Assembly: GCA_964409235.1 (NCBI GenBank)
Contig: CAYPCN010000003.1
Span: 27,168 to 91,167 of the forward strand
DNA from: CAINFV01 sp964409235
Lineage (GTDB): Bacteria > Chlamydiota > Chlamydiia > Chlamydiales > FEN-1388
DNA length: 64,000 nt
Direction of reading: 5' to 3'
Shown: piece by piece, positions 17,490 to 26,706 of the stretch
Layout of the letters: every line of letters starts with the position of its first letter
How positions within the stretch are numbered: the first letter of the stretch is position 1
The notes under the pieces: model-generated
The model's database searches: none
What the model saw: only the letters and a program-made list of their open reading frames with translations
What the model was told of the DNA's origin: nothing
Made by a program: the position numbers and the translations under genes

Positions 17490-18572
17490 ATGAAAACAGC
17501 CGTTGCCCACATACGCAGCCTCCTCACTACTCATCATCTCCCTGCCGTACTGATTGTTGCACCTATCGACTTGCACTATGCTACTGGCATTGCCTTCTCT
17601 CGAGGAGCGCTGTTTATTACCCAGGAAACGTCTGTACTCTGCATCGACCCTCGCTATCTTGTCGCGGCATCGCCTTTGCGTTCTGAGTTTGACATTATCT
17701 GCTCGGCCTCACCGGACGCGATGAAAGAGGACCTTGGGCGGTTGTTCAACGCCTGTGGAATGCCGATAGGGTTTGACGCTGCGACGATGACGGTGGAAAA
17801 ATTTCACGAGCTGTGCGCCGTTGCCCTGCCAGGACAACTTGTCCCGGCCCCTGCCCTCTTTGCGCATCTTCGGCGACCAAAGAGGCCCGATGAGATCGAA
17901 GCTATACAGGATGCGTGCACGCTCTGTGAAGAGGGATTCCTTCACATCTTGGAGCACATCCATGAGGGCGTCACCGAAGCGCAACTTTCGCAGGCATTGA
18001 AGGCGTTTTGGTTTTCCCATGGAGCCGAGGCCTGTTCGTTCGAACCAATCATCGCGTTTGGTGCGAACAGCGCCTGTCCCCATTGGCCATGTTCGAACAC
18101 GCCTCTCAAGTGCAACTCTCATCTCCTTGTCGACATTGGTGTGCAGTACCGTTCCTACCATTCTGACATGACGAGGGTTGTCTTTTTTGGCCATCCAGAC
18201 CCTCGAATGGTGGCGTGTCATGAGCTGGTCAAAGAAGCGTATCACTTGGCGGCGGCGCAGGCGAAGCCAGGTGTTGCTCCAAGAGACGTTGATGGTGCGG
18301 CGAGGAAATATCTTACTGAGCATGGATATGGAGAGGCCTTTGTCCACGGCTGTGGCCATGGTATCGGCATGCAAGTCCACGAGCCGCCGCGAATCAGCCC
18401 CTTTGCATCACAGGAAGAGCCTCTTGCAGTGGGAGATGTCATCACCATAGAGCCCGGCGTCTACCTTGAAGGGATTGGTGGCATTCGTCTTGAAAATACT
18501 ATCGTCATCGAAGCCTTAGGGGCCAGGTCTCTCTGTACTCTCCCACTTGACCCTTTTTGTCGTGGCATCTAA
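17490..18572 (+). CDS. pepP: Xaa-Pro aminopeptidase (M24B family)
   Basis: Dinuclear-metal peptidase that removes N-terminal residues preceding proline. The N-terminal creatinase-like domain (LHYATGIAFSRGALFIT) is followed by the pita-bread catalytic domain with the metal ligands in order: LVDIGVQYRSYHSDMTR (two Asp), HGCGHGIGMQVHE (His), ITIEPGVYLE (Glu) and GGIRLENT (Glu). The frame is open from 17439, but ATG 17490 (MKTAVAHIRSLL) with AGGGAG upstream fits better; GTG 17487 is an alternative. pepP next to mutL agrees with C. trachomatis CT574-CT575. Confidence 0.94.
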   Translation: MKTAVAHIRSLLTTHHLPAVLIVAPIDLHYATGIAFSRGALFITQETSVLCIDPRYLVAASPLRSEFDIICSASPDAMKEDLGRLFNACGMPIGFDAATMTVEKFHELCAVALPGQLVPAPALFAHLRRPKRPDEIEAIQDACTLCEEGFLHILEHIHEGVTEAQLSQALKAFWFSHGAEACSFEPIIAFGANSACPHWPCSNTPLKCNSHLLVDIGVQYRSYHSDMTRVVFFGHPDPRMVACHELVKEAYHLAAAQAKPGVAPRDVDGAARKYLTEHGYGEAFVHGCGHGIGMQVHEPPRISPFASQEEPLAVGDVITIEPGVYLEGIGGIRLENTIVIEALGARSLCTLPLDPFCRGI

Positions 18573-18606
18573 ACGCGTTAGAACCCTTCACAGAACGAAG
18601 CAGAGG

Positions 18607-19638
18607 CTACCCACCATATAAGGCTGTGATACAGTCAATGGTGGAAGGAGGATGGAGCGGATCTTGAGGCTGTGCTGGAATGACCGTCACATGATCGAAG
18701 TGCGGGAAGCCAGGGCTGTCGATAGCCGCGAGGATCCGATAGGCAATGGCTCCCTCTTCTAAGGGAAAGACAGAGGCGACAGTGGCGACGCGGAGCCCTC
18801 TTGGAAAGACTCCATCAAGACCACTGGTTTCCAACAGATCGCCAGGGCGTATCAGCAATATCTTTGGATCTTGTAGTGATCGTTGCCCAGTCCTCAAATC
18901 TCTTTTCGGCCCCTCTTCATCGTCAAAGTCGTAGTTGAATCCCACTCCTCGAAGGATAGTGGGCGATGAGGGGTATTCGGCTCCTTGAAGCTCGCCCTTC
19001 GCCAACCGCAGTTGATTGGGGTCTGGGAGCGACTGCAGAAGGCTGTCCAGAAGCCGACAGAGAGCGGTATTCAGTTCTGGCTTTGGCAGGAGAGAAGGGG
19101 TATGCTCTACAGCCTCTTGAATGGTCTGGACTGCAGCGGCGAGATGGCGGACGCGAGTATTCTCTCGGACGACCCGGACTGCCGGTCGCACGGAGGGGTC
19201 GGACAGGAGGCGGACTCTGCTTGCTTTCTTCCCTACGAAGTCAACAATGCCGACCAAGGAATCGCGGACGACCACAGGGCAGTTTTTTTCGAGGTGAAAG
19301 GGAATNNNNNNNNNNTGCTTGCCAATATCGATCCACACCGTGTTGCTCCATGGGGTGTTTGCTTGGAAGATGACATTGGCAACGCGATAGGGAATTGAGG
19401 TGTCGAGGGCGGCGGCAGATTCTGCGGCGACAGCTTGCAATTCTTCTTGCCGCTCTTCGGCCCACGAAGCCAGCGCCGCTTGAGGCTCTTCTGATGGCGT
19501 TTGTGTGCCTCGGCTGCTGAGCACTGAGGCGATGAGGCTAGAAGCTTTTGTATGAATGGCGCGGTTTGCTTCCTCTGGCAGTCCGATGAGTGCTGTCGCA
19601 CAGAGCCATAGTGGAAGAAAAAGCGTTCGCGATGCCAT
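18607..19638 (-). CDS. mreC: Rod shape-determining protein MreC (contains a 10-N assembly gap)
   Basis: Periplasmic scaffold that links MreB-directed peptidoglycan synthesis to the inner membrane. The start at ATG 19638 is set by TTGGGAGGACGC directly upstream. The 343-residue protein has an N-terminal hydrophobic segment (LFLPLWLCATALIGL), a coiled coil (EERQEELQAVAAESAAAL) and the beta-barrel core: VIFQANTPWSNTVWIDIG, CPVVVRDSLVGIVD and, at the end, GDLLETSGLDGVFPRGL followed by ATVASVFPLE. A run of 10 N (19306-19315) falls inside the gene in a region needing GxxxGI; the frame is kept on both sides only if the gap really holds about 10 bases. No mreB is adjacent. Confidence 0.88.
   Translation of the reverse strand: MASRTLFLPLWLCATALIGLPEEANRAIHTKASSLIASVLSSRGTQTPSEEPQAALASWAEERQEELQAVAAESAAALDTSIPYRVANVIFQANTPWSNTVWIDIGKXXXXIPFHLEKNCPVVVRDSLVGIVDFVGKKASRVRLLSDPSVRPAVRVVRENTRVRHLAAAVQTIQEAVEHTPSLLPKPELNTALCRLLDSLLQSLPDPNQLRLAKGELQGAEYPSSPTILRGVGFNYDFDDEEGPKRDLRTGQRSLQDPKILLIRPGDLLETSGLDGVFPRGLRVATVASVFPLEEGAIAYRILAAIDSPGFPHFDHVTVIPAQPQDPLHPPSTIDCITALYGG
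19306..19315. other. Assembly gap (10 N)
   Basis: Ten consecutive N inside mreC. The reading frame on either side matches the MreC fold with the stated gap size, so the true length is probably 10 or differs by a multiple of three. Confidence 0.98.
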
Positions 19639-19687
19639 GCGTCCTCCCAACAACCCATCGCACAAGAAAAACACAGAACTAAATCAG

Positions 19688-19854
19688 AGCCATTGGAGAT
19701 GTGGATTTTTAGAGGGGAGATGGGAGACCTTTGGATCGAGCTACCCTAAAAACCGAGGGAGCCCATATGTCTTGACATATGGGTGAGGAGATTGCGGGTA
19801 GATTCGGCCAAAAAGCTCGTACTCTATCCTCCAAAAGGCACATTGCACATGGTT
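19688..19854. repeat. Intergenic palindromic element, copy 2 (inverted relative to copy 1)
   Basis: About 167 bases between divergent mreC and lpdA. Central palindrome CCCATATGTC-TT-GACATATGGG at 19762-19783. The left end AGCCATTGGAGATGTGGATT and right end CCTCCAAAAGGCACATTGC are imperfect inverted repeats. The block GGGTAGATTCGGCCAAAAAG is the reverse complement of the matching block in copy 1, so this copy is in opposite orientation. The rest of the 430-base intergenic region holds a solo arm (19952-19974) and no recognisable gene. Confidence 0.85.
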
Positions 19855-19951
19855 CGATCTATACATATATTGCCAATGCGTACATGTCGGCTATCTCTTT
19901 TTTCTCCAAGCTTGAATGGCTTGGCGCTGAGGGTGTTCGACCTGATCTTGG

Positions 19952-19974
19952 GAATCCACATTGCAAATGGCTCG
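19952..19974. repeat. Solo arm of the intergenic palindromic element
   Basis: The stretch GAATCCACATTGCAAATGGC matches the outer arm of the element (compare CCACATCGCAAATGGCT in copy 1) without a partner. It lies about 95 bases before the lpdA start and suggests a second, eroded insertion. Confidence 0.6.
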
Positions 19975-20067
19975 CATAGTAAAATAGATGGCAACTTGAG
20001 TCTAAAAGCGGTTAGACTCGTGCTATAGAGGTGCTATGAGGATAACCGTGTGAGTGAGGAGCATGCG

Positions 20068-21480
20068 ATGCAGAGAAAAAAAGTCGATGTGGCAGTTCTC
20101 GGTGCCGGGCCTGGTGGCTATCCCGCGGCGATTCGGTGTCGCCAAGGAGGGAAGAAGGTCGCGTTAATCGAGGCTCAGGAAGTAGGCGGCACATGCTTGA
20201 ATCGGGGGTGTATCCCGACTAAAACACTCCTCAAAGGTGTGACGATTCTCAGCGAGATCGCCCATGCGGCCGACTTTGGAGTCCACGTGACGCACGCTCC
20301 TGTCAACTGGTCAGAACTCATCGCGAAGAAGAATGCGGTGGTGTCCGGCCTTCGTTCAGGATTAGAAGGGCTGATTCAGTCCAACGGTATTGACCTCATA
20401 TATGGGCGAGGGACCTTGATCTCGCCACAAGAAATTGAAGTGGTGGGCAACACCCCTATGATTGTCAAGGCTGAGCATATCATCCTTGCCACGGGATCCG
20501 AGCCTAAGGAAATCCCTACTATCCCCTTCGATCATGAGACCGTCTTTAGTTCAACGTCGCTGCTGGATTTGAAAACGCTGCCACAAAGCATCGCGGTCAT
20601 TGGCGGAGGTGCGAATGGATGCGAATTCGCCTCCCTGTTTTCGACGCTTGGCGTGAAGGTCTACATCGTGGAAATGCTGCCAAGGATCTTGCCACTAGGG
20701 AGCGAGGCAGTATCAGCAGCCGTATCGGCCGCCTTTGAAAAAGAGGGCATCGACATTATATGCGGCGAGAAAGTCGTCGCTTCGCAGCGCACCAAGGACG
20801 GCATCGACATTATACTCAGCGGGGGAAAGACCATTCATAGCTCGATCGCCATGGTGTCCGCAGGGCGGACATTGAACACAGAGGCTCTTGGGCTCTCAGC
20901 CATCGGCGTCCACACCGAGCGTGGGGCCGTGGTCACCGACGATCGCATGGCAACGAATATCAATGGCATCTGGGCTATCGGCGATATTACCGCCCGATAT
21001 TCGTGTGCTCATGTGGCTACGCATCAAGGGTTGGTGGCAGCGGAAAATATTTTAGGCCATCGCAAGAAGATGTATTACAATGCCGTGCCGGGGGCACTTT
21101 TCACGCGACCAGAGGTTGGCTCGGTAGGATATTCACTCGAAGAGGCAAAAAAACAAGGGTGTGCGGCACAAGCGATTACCCTCCCTCTCCACGTTTTGGG
21201 AAGAGCCCACGCCTCAGCCCATACCGATGGCTTTGTTCAGCTGATCGTGGAACAGGGGTCAGGCCGCATTCTTGGTGGCCATGCCGTTGGATACCATGCT
21301 TCTGAATTAGTCGCTGAAATCGGGCTTGCCATTACCAATGAACTCACTGTTGAGTGCATTAGCGACACAATCCATGCGCATCCGACCTTGGCTGAAAGTT
21401 GGTTAGAAGCGGCGCTCATTGCTCAACACGCGCCACTGCACGTCCCCCCACAGGTGTTGTCGACCATGGTACGAGAGTAG
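20068..21480 (+). CDS. lpdA: Dihydrolipoyl dehydrogenase (E3)
   Basis: FAD/NAD flavoprotein that reoxidises lipoamide in 2-oxoacid dehydrogenase complexes. Start at ATG 20068 (MQRKKVDVAVLGAGPGGYPA) is preferred over GTG 20050 because GAGGAG at 20055-20060 is well placed for it. The redox disulfide GGTCLNRGCIPTK, the NAD-binding IAVIGGGANGCEFASLF, the FAD-contacting IWAIGDIT, and the active-site HAHPTLAE near the C terminus are all intact. At 470 residues it has the usual length. lpdA-lipA upstream of sctJ reproduces the CT557-CT559 order. Confidence 0.96.
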   Translation: MQRKKVDVAVLGAGPGGYPAAIRCRQGGKKVALIEAQEVGGTCLNRGCIPTKTLLKGVTILSEIAHAADFGVHVTHAPVNWSELIAKKNAVVSGLRSGLEGLIQSNGIDLIYGRGTLISPQEIEVVGNTPMIVKAEHIILATGSEPKEIPTIPFDHETVFSSTSLLDLKTLPQSIAVIGGGANGCEFASLFSTLGVKVYIVEMLPRILPLGSEAVSAAVSAAFEKEGIDIICGEKVVASQRTKDGIDIILSGGKTIHSSIAMVSAGRTLNTEALGLSAIGVHTERGAVVTDDRMATNINGIWAIGDITARYSCAHVATHQGLVAAENILGHRKKMYYNAVPGALFTRPEVGSVGYSLEEAKKQGCAAQAITLPLHVLGRAHASAHTDGFVQLIVEQGSGRILGGHAVGYHASELVAEIGLAITNELTVECISDTIHAHPTLAESWLEAALIAQHAPLHVPPQVLSTMVRE

Positions 21481-21482
21481 GA

Positions 21483-22355
21483 ATGGCGACTACCGGCGCA
21501 ATGCTTCCTCCGTGGCTCCATAAAAAGTTGCGAGGTGGAAGCTGTTGTACGGAGGACAGGATTAGGGCTGGCGGTCTTTGCACTGTGTGTGAAGAGGCGT
21601 TATGCCCGAATCTGGCTGACTGCTATCGCGAAAAGAGAGCTACCTTTTTATTGCTTGGCCCGCTCTGTACGAGGGCGTGCGCCTTTTGCGGTGTGCGGTT
21701 TTCTCGATGCCCTTCCCCGCCAGACGACCGGGAGCCGTATACTGTGGCGGCCTGCTGTGCCGAATTGGGATTGCGGCACGTTGTGTTGACGATGGTGACT
21801 CGCGATGATCTTGATGATGGTGGGGCTGGGCATCTTGTGAAGACAATTCTTGCTGTGCGACAGAGGTGCGCGGCATCTACAGTCGAGGTGTTAACATCGG
21901 ATTTCGGTGGGGCGGAGAGCGCTGTGGACACTGTGCTGCAGGCACACCCCGAGGTCTTTGCTCATAATGTGGAGACCGTTCGGTCTCTATCGGCAAACGT
22001 CCGACATACAGCAACCTATGATGGCTCTCTTGCCATGTTGAAGAGCATCAAAGAAAAGGCGCCGGAGCAGGTCACAAAATCAAGTCTTATGGTAGGCCTT
22101 GGAGAAAGGGAAGAAGAGGTGAAGGAGACGCTCCGCGATTTTCGAAGCGTGGGAGTCGATATCGTCACGATTGGACAGTACCTACAGCCAACTCCAAGGC
22201 AGACAGCTGTACGAGAGTGGATTTGTCCGGAGAGGTTCCAACAGTATGAACAATACGCCAGGGAGCTCGGAATCCAAGAGGTGGTTGCAGGGCCGTTTGT
22301 CAGGTCAAGCTATCGAGCACGCCCACTGCGGAGGAAAGACTGTGGGACATCCTGA
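21483..22355 (+). CDS. lipA: Lipoyl synthase
   Basis: Radical-SAM enzyme that inserts two sulfurs into protein-bound octanoyl groups. ATG 21483 lies 2 bases after lpdA. The 290-residue protein has the auxiliary cluster Cys set (CTVCEEALCPNLADC), the radical-SAM CTRACAFC motif, LTMVTRDDLDDGGAGH and the C-terminal GPFVRSSYRA segment with its conserved RSSY serine. It supplies the cofactor for complexes that use LpdA. The 3' end overlaps the start of the next gene by 14 bases. Confidence 0.96.
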   Translation: MATTGAMLPPWLHKKLRGGSCCTEDRIRAGGLCTVCEEALCPNLADCYREKRATFLLLGPLCTRACAFCGVRFSRCPSPPDDREPYTVAACCAELGLRHVVLTMVTRDDLDDGGAGHLVKTILAVRQRCAASTVEVLTSDFGGAESAVDTVLQAHPEVFAHNVETVRSLSANVRHTATYDGSLAMLKSIKEKAPEQVTKSSLMVGLGEREEEVKETLRDFRSVGVDIVTIGQYLQPTPRQTAVREWICPERFQQYEQYARELGIQEVVAGPFVRSSYRARPLRRKDCGTS

Positions 22356-23238
22356 TGACGAGTTTGGGGCGAGGACCTCAGAAAATCTGCTGAACTCGAT
22401 TCTTTCGAGGTCGTACGAGCTGCATGAAGATTTTGAGGAGACCCGCCCAGAGGGCATTGCCTTTCATGGCGATGAGTTGGCAGACCTTCCTCTCTTCGAC
22501 GAGGAGGATATCCTCTGTTTGATGCATCGCGACGCCCATTTCTCAGGAAGCTTCGCTGTGATGAAGGAGTACTATCAGAATCCGGATGCCAAGGGTGCCG
22601 TTGAGGAGATCACGCCAGCGCGCATTGCTCTGCTCGAAGCGGTACAAGATGGTCTGAAGAGAGATCTTGCTCCCCTGCTGATTCGTGGTCCTGATGCCGA
22701 AAAGGTGGCATTGTCCAGACAGGTGTATAAGGACTTAGGAGAGCTGTGCCACAACGATCCCTCCTCACCGGAAGGGATGTTGGCTGCCGCCATTCTCTCT
22801 GAGGATGACGTAGATTCTATCGTCGAGACAGCACCACCAGCGCTGATGGAACGACCAGAAACGTTGTTGTTGCTGGCGACTTCGGCAGTATTCTGCGACC
22901 CTCTCTTCCCAGGCTACGGCACAGGATCGCTGCTGGCCATCCGTCTCCTAGGGGCAATGCGCTATGAGCAAGCGGTACCGGCGCTCTTTTCTTTGATCGG
23001 CCATCGCGATTTTTCTGTAGAAAATGCTGTCCTGGCCGCCTTGAGAAACATAGGCCCCGCGGCTAGAAAGTTTGCTATGGACCGCCTCTCCGCGTTCCCT
23101 GTTACGGCGGAGCATGAGCGAGCCGTCATGGTGCTCATCGAATTTTTGCCCGACCAAGAGATTGACGAACTTTTTTCAAAAATTCTTGCCGATCCAAGAG
23201 TCAAGAATACCAGACTAGAACAGTATTTGAAGCTGTGA
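22342..23238 (+). CDS. Helical-repeat (HEAT-like) hypothetical protein in the sct operon
   Basis: The frame is open from within lipA, but GTG 22342 has GAGGAAAG five bases upstream and gives a 298-residue protein. The second half is alpha-helical with a HEAT-like pattern (LAIRLLGAMRYEQAVPALF, then VENAVLAALRNIGPAA), suggesting a protein-binding solenoid. The N-terminal half is acidic. It overlaps lipA by 14 bases and precedes sctJ by 60, a place where C. trachomatis has no gene between lipA and sctJ. Function unknown; a regulatory or accessory role in type III secretion is only a guess from position. Confidence 0.82.
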   Translation: MGHPDDEFGARTSENLLNSILSRSYELHEDFEETRPEGIAFHGDELADLPLFDEEDILCLMHRDAHFSGSFAVMKEYYQNPDAKGAVEEITPARIALLEAVQDGLKRDLAPLLIRGPDAEKVALSRQVYKDLGELCHNDPSSPEGMLAAAILSEDDVDSIVETAPPALMERPETLLLLATSAVFCDPLFPGYGTGSLLAIRLLGAMRYEQAVPALFSLIGHRDFSVENAVLAALRNIGPAARKFAMDRLSAFPVTAEHERAVMVLIEFLPDQEIDELFSKILADPRVKNTRLEQYLKL

Positions 23239-23298
23239 CAAATATCTCTCTCTTGATAAGATCGCGATTGAAAGAAATTTTTATATAGAGGGCTTGCT

Positions 23299-24291
23299 AT
23301 GCATGGATGGATTCTTCCCTCCCTCGTTCGTGGTATGAATATTGCTTTGCTCCTTTTCCTCGTGGTAGGGCTATCGGGGTGTGCGCAGCGGAAAACCATT
23401 GTCAATGGTCTTGAAGAACGCGATGCGAATGAGGTATTGGTCTTTTTAGCATCAAAGGGAATCGAGGCGTATAAGGTGAAGGCTGTATCAGAGGGGCCTG
23501 GCGGTGGTGGTGGACCTATCTTATGGGATATTTCTGTCGACAGTGAACGCGCTATGGAGGCCATGGCGCTGCTCAATGCGAACGGTCTTCCCCGGAGGCG
23601 AGGGCAGAAGCTCCTTGAGATTTTTACGGCGGGAGGGTTGGTCCCTTCAGAGATGCAGGAGAAAATCCGATACCAGTCCGGTCTTGCGGAGCAGATCGCC
23701 GGCACGATCAGGAAAATCGACGGTATTCTCGACGCTGATGTCCAACTTTCCTTTCCTCAAGAAGATCCCCTCAATCCCAAAGCTGTAAAGCCTCCTGTGA
23801 CAGCCGCTGTCTTTGTCAAGCACAACGGTGTCCTCGACGATCCAAACAGCCAGCTCATACCAAAAATTCGGCGGCTTGTATCTGGATCTGTACAGGGGTT
23901 GAACTTTGAAAATGTGACGATCATCCCGGACCGAGCCCGGTTTTCTGAGTCTGCAGCACAACTTCAAGCTCGAGTTTCCACCCCGCAGATAGAATTAGTG
24001 AGGGTATGGACTGTTCCTGTAGCGAAAGAGTCCGTTGGGCGATTTCAAGTTCTGTTTATTTCGTTGATCGCGATCACGGCGCTCTTCGTCCTCGCTACGT
24101 TTTGGATGGTCTGGAAGATGGTTCCTGTCGCACGCGAGTGCGGCGGGCTGCGCCAGCTTCTCAGTTTCCGGCCTTTGGAGCTGCCTGAAGTTCCTGCCAC
24201 TGAGGAGAAGAAGGATGTTCCTCCAAAAGAAGGGGGCGCGACGAAACCCGAAGAAAAGGGACCGACAATTCAGGAGAATGTTGAGCCGTAG
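23299..24291 (+). CDS. sctJ: Type III secretion inner-ring lipoprotein SctJ (CdsJ)
   Basis: Basal-body ring lipoprotein of the type III apparatus, of the YscJ/FliF class. A signal peptide ends in the lipobox LSGC near residue 27. The periplasmic ring-building motifs follow: ANEVLVFLASKGIEAYK, FTAGGLVPSEMQEKIRYQSG, IRKIDGILDADVQLSFP and VTAAVFVKHNG. A C-terminal membrane span (ALFVLATFWMVWKMVPVA) leads to a cytoplasmic Pro/Lys/Glu-rich tail. At 330 residues it is longer than YscJ (about 245), as in other chlamydiae. It heads the tightly packed sctJ-K-L-R-S run. Confidence 0.95.
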   Translation: MHGWILPSLVRGMNIALLLFLVVGLSGCAQRKTIVNGLEERDANEVLVFLASKGIEAYKVKAVSEGPGGGGGPILWDISVDSERAMEAMALLNANGLPRRRGQKLLEIFTAGGLVPSEMQEKIRYQSGLAEQIAGTIRKIDGILDADVQLSFPQEDPLNPKAVKPPVTAAVFVKHNGVLDDPNSQLIPKIRRLVSGSVQGLNFENVTIIPDRARFSESAAQLQARVSTPQIELVRVWTVPVAKESVGRFQVLFISLIAITALFVLATFWMVWKMVPVARECGGLRQLLSFRPLELPEVPATEEKKDVPPKEGGATKPEEKGPTIQENVEP

Positions 24292-24302
24292 CAACGACGT
24301 GG

Positions 24303-25163
24303 ATGGAAGAGATGGTGTCCGTGCAAGATCAGTTTTTGAAAGCACTTATGGAGCGATTTCCCCATCCAGGGAGGGGGGCTGTTGTCGAAGCATTGCCACA
24401 GGAGCTTGCTGAGAGAATTCAGTGCCTTCCGGACAAAGTTGGCAAAGCTCCTGAGTCGTTTTTTGCCCAGGCAAAGAATGTACTGCAGGGCATGCATCCT
24501 ACTTGGTGCGAAGAGCTCGTTCTCTTGACTCCCGAGCCGTTACAGCCTCTGATGCGCGCATTGATTCTCGACGTCGTTGGGCGTGGAAAGAAGGGCGAGG
24601 CGGCGGGGCTTACGGTACCTGTTCGTGACTTCCTTCTCAGGTATGTCGTCGACAAATGGCCTGAGCGGTCTATTCAAGGCGTGGAGGAGATCGAAGGCAC
24701 TTCGTTCCGATGGCTGGCGACGAGTGAGGAGCGGACGATCGTATTGTTGGCGGGGCTGTTGGCTATTCACGATGTTGTCGATGTTGTCCGACAGATTGTC
24801 GACAAAAGGATTTTGCAAAAAATTTTCACCGCGATGACATCGCTGCAACAGCGGTACCTTCGGTCTCTCTTGCATCGTCCTGCCCGTTCGGCTACGCTGA
24901 ACAAAGAACTGACCGCTCTGCTCCTTGATGATCCAAAGGCCGGGGCACAGATGTTGATGCGGCGAGGTTTGGAAAAATTGGCGGTGGCGATGCAAGATGA
25001 GCCTCCTCTTCTTCAATGGTATGTGCTGCACCATATTGATCAGGAGCGAGCGCAGTTTCTCGTACATGCTATGGAAAAAAAGAACTCCGCTGCGGAGAAG
25101 GCCGAGATGAAGCGGCATCTTACCCATGCCCACCAGTTTTTGAAAAAGATGGAGACAACGTGA
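24303..25163 (+). CDS. sctK: Type III secretion sorting-platform protein SctK-like
   Basis: A 286-residue soluble protein placed between sctJ and sctL, exactly where chlamydiae carry the CdsK/CT560-type gene. The sequence is divergent and I identify it mainly by order. Features that fit are a region with PTWCEELVLLTPEPLQPLMRALI, a hydrophobic helical centre (ERTIVLLAGLLAIHDVVDVV) and a charged C terminus. SctK links the cytoplasmic sorting platform to the basal body. It starts 12 bases after sctJ and overlaps sctL by 4 bases (GTGA). Confidence 0.78.
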   Translation: MEEMVSVQDQFLKALMERFPHPGRGAVVEALPQELAERIQCLPDKVGKAPESFFAQAKNVLQGMHPTWCEELVLLTPEPLQPLMRALILDVVGRGKKGEAAGLTVPVRDFLLRYVVDKWPERSIQGVEEIEGTSFRWLATSEERTIVLLAGLLAIHDVVDVVRQIVDKRILQKIFTAMTSLQQRYLRSLLHRPARSATLNKELTALLLDDPKAGAQMLMRRGLEKLAVAMQDEPPLLQWYVLHHIDQERAQFLVHAMEKKNSAAEKAEMKRHLTHAHQFLKKMETT

Positions 25164-25822
25164 TAGAAGGGACGCAGAAGTTTTTCACGCTGATTGATGG
25201 GCGTGAGATTACCATCGCTCCGGGGACAAAGCGGTTGCCAGCGGAGGCTGTTTCATCGCTATTGGGGTGCGAGGAACTCCTCACTGCTGTGCAAAAGGAT
25301 GCGGAAGAGTACCGAAAGCAGGTCGTTGCCGAGTGCGAGGAGTTGAAGACGCATGCCGAAGCAGAAGGGTTCCAAGCCGGCTTTGACAAATGGGCGGAGA
25401 TGGTGGCGTATCTTGAAAAGGAAGTCGTAAAAGTTCGCGAAGAGCTGCAGAAGGTTGTCATGCCCGTTGCTTTGAAAGCGGCGAAGAAAATCGTTGCATC
25501 CGAACTCCAGGTGAATCCACAAGTTACGCTCGATATTGTGAGCAGCACGCTCAAAAGCATTGCGCAGCATAAGCGCATTGTGTTGTACGTGAGCAAGCAA
25601 GACTACGAACTCATAGAAAGCTCAAAAAGCCGCTTGAAATCCGTTTTTGAAGAGTTGGAGAGTCTCTCTATTCGGGAGCGAGAAGATGTCGAGCCTGGAG
25701 GGTGTGTCGTAGAAACAGAGGTTGGCATCATCAACGCTCGGCTGAAAGACCGGTGGAGAACATTGGAAACGGCCCTTGAGAATGTGGTTTCTACCATTGC
25801 ACAGGAGAAAGGATCATCGTGA
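25160..25822 (+). CDS. sctL: Type III secretion stator protein SctL (CdsL)
   Basis: Stator of the export ATPase, related to FliH and HrpE/YscL. The 220-residue protein has a long charged helix in the middle (AEEYRKQVVAECEELKTHAEAEGF, shown for its FliH-like GF end), then YLEKEVVKVREELQ and the conserved C-terminal domain with VALKAAKKIVASELQ, PGGCVVETEVGIINARLKDR. GTG 25160 overlaps the sctK stop. It binds the SctN ATPase, which is not in this window. Confidence 0.92.
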   Translation: MIEGTQKFFTLIDGREITIAPGTKRLPAEAVSSLLGCEELLTAVQKDAEEYRKQVVAECEELKTHAEAEGFQAGFDKWAEMVAYLEKEVVKVREELQKVVMPVALKAAKKIVASELQVNPQVTLDIVSSTLKSIAQHKRIVLYVSKQDYELIESSKSRLKSVFEELESLSIREREDVEPGGCVVETEVGIINARLKDRWRTLETALENVVSTIAQEKGSS

Positions 25823-26688
25823 GACAGGTATTGCGTGTTGTGTGCATGCTGTGTGTCCTGCTCGTGCCGATACTTGCTTTGGCTGCCGATACTCCGCAAG
25901 GGGCAGTGACGACAGCACAAGTAGCGAAGCCACCTCCGCCACGACAGCCTCCTGCGCGCACTGTCAGGGATAGGGCTGGACCAGAGCCAAAGCCTAGTAT
26001 AACCTTGGAAGGACTTGAAAGACCGTCGCTTGTGATTCAAGGTGGTGCGTTGGTCTTCATGTCTCTCCTCCCATTTTTGATTATGATCTTGACATCGTTT
26101 GTCAAGATCGTCGTTGTCCTCTCGCTGCTTCGAAGCGCGCTTGGCGTGCAGCAGGCGCCACCGAATCAAGTCATCAACGGTGTTGCCTTTCTCTTGAGTT
26201 TATACGTGATGTTTCCGACAGGGGTGAGGATGTATGATGCGGCCAAAGATCTTTTCCAATCTCCCAACATTCCCAAAGAGCTGATTTCCGCTGATTCTGC
26301 CGAGTTTATCGTCGCTGTTGCAGAGAGAGCTCGGGAGCCTATGCGAGAGTTTTTGAAGAATAACTCACTGGTCCGCCACCACAAGACATTTTATACGACT
26401 GTGTATAGGCTTCTCCCAGAAGAGTATCGAGAGGACCTCGAGCCAGATGGGTTTTTGGTGCTCGTCCCCTCCTTTATCACCACGCAACTGAAGACTGCCT
26501 TTGAGATAGGGGTGTTGATCTACGTGCCCTTTTTTGTGATCGACCTCGTCGTTTCAAATATCCTCCTCGCCATGGGGATGATGATGCTCTCGCCGATTAC
26601 TATTTCGATGCCACTAAAACTCTTCCTGCTTGTCATGCTTGACGGCTGGACGCTCTTAATCGAGGGGCTTGTTTCTACGTTCCGGTAA
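25819..26688 (+). CDS. sctR: Type III secretion export-gate protein SctR (CdsR)
   Basis: FliP/YscR-family component of the inner-membrane export gate. The 289-residue product has an N-terminal signal-like segment and a Pro-rich linker (KPPPPRQPPARTVRDR) not found in YscR, followed by four membrane spans: LPFLIMILTSFVKIVVVLSL, VINGVAFLLSLYVMFPTG, IGVLIYVPFFVIDLVVSNIL and the final helix. The family signatures LLRSALGVQQAPPNQV and MGMMMLSPITISMPLKL are intact. GTG 25819 overlaps the sctL stop and has AGGAGAAAGG upstream. Confidence 0.95.
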   Translation: MRQVLRVVCMLCVLLVPILALAADTPQGAVTTAQVAKPPPPRQPPARTVRDRAGPEPKPSITLEGLERPSLVIQGGALVFMSLLPFLIMILTSFVKIVVVLSLLRSALGVQQAPPNQVINGVAFLLSLYVMFPTGVRMYDAAKDLFQSPNIPKELISADSAEFIVAVAERAREPMREFLKNNSLVRHHKTFYTTVYRLLPEEYREDLEPDGFLVLVPSFITTQLKTAFEIGVLIYVPFFVIDLVVSNILLAMGMMMLSPITISMPLKLFLLVMLDGWTLLIEGLVSTFR

Positions 26689-26706
26689 GAGGAGAACATA
26701 GATAGT

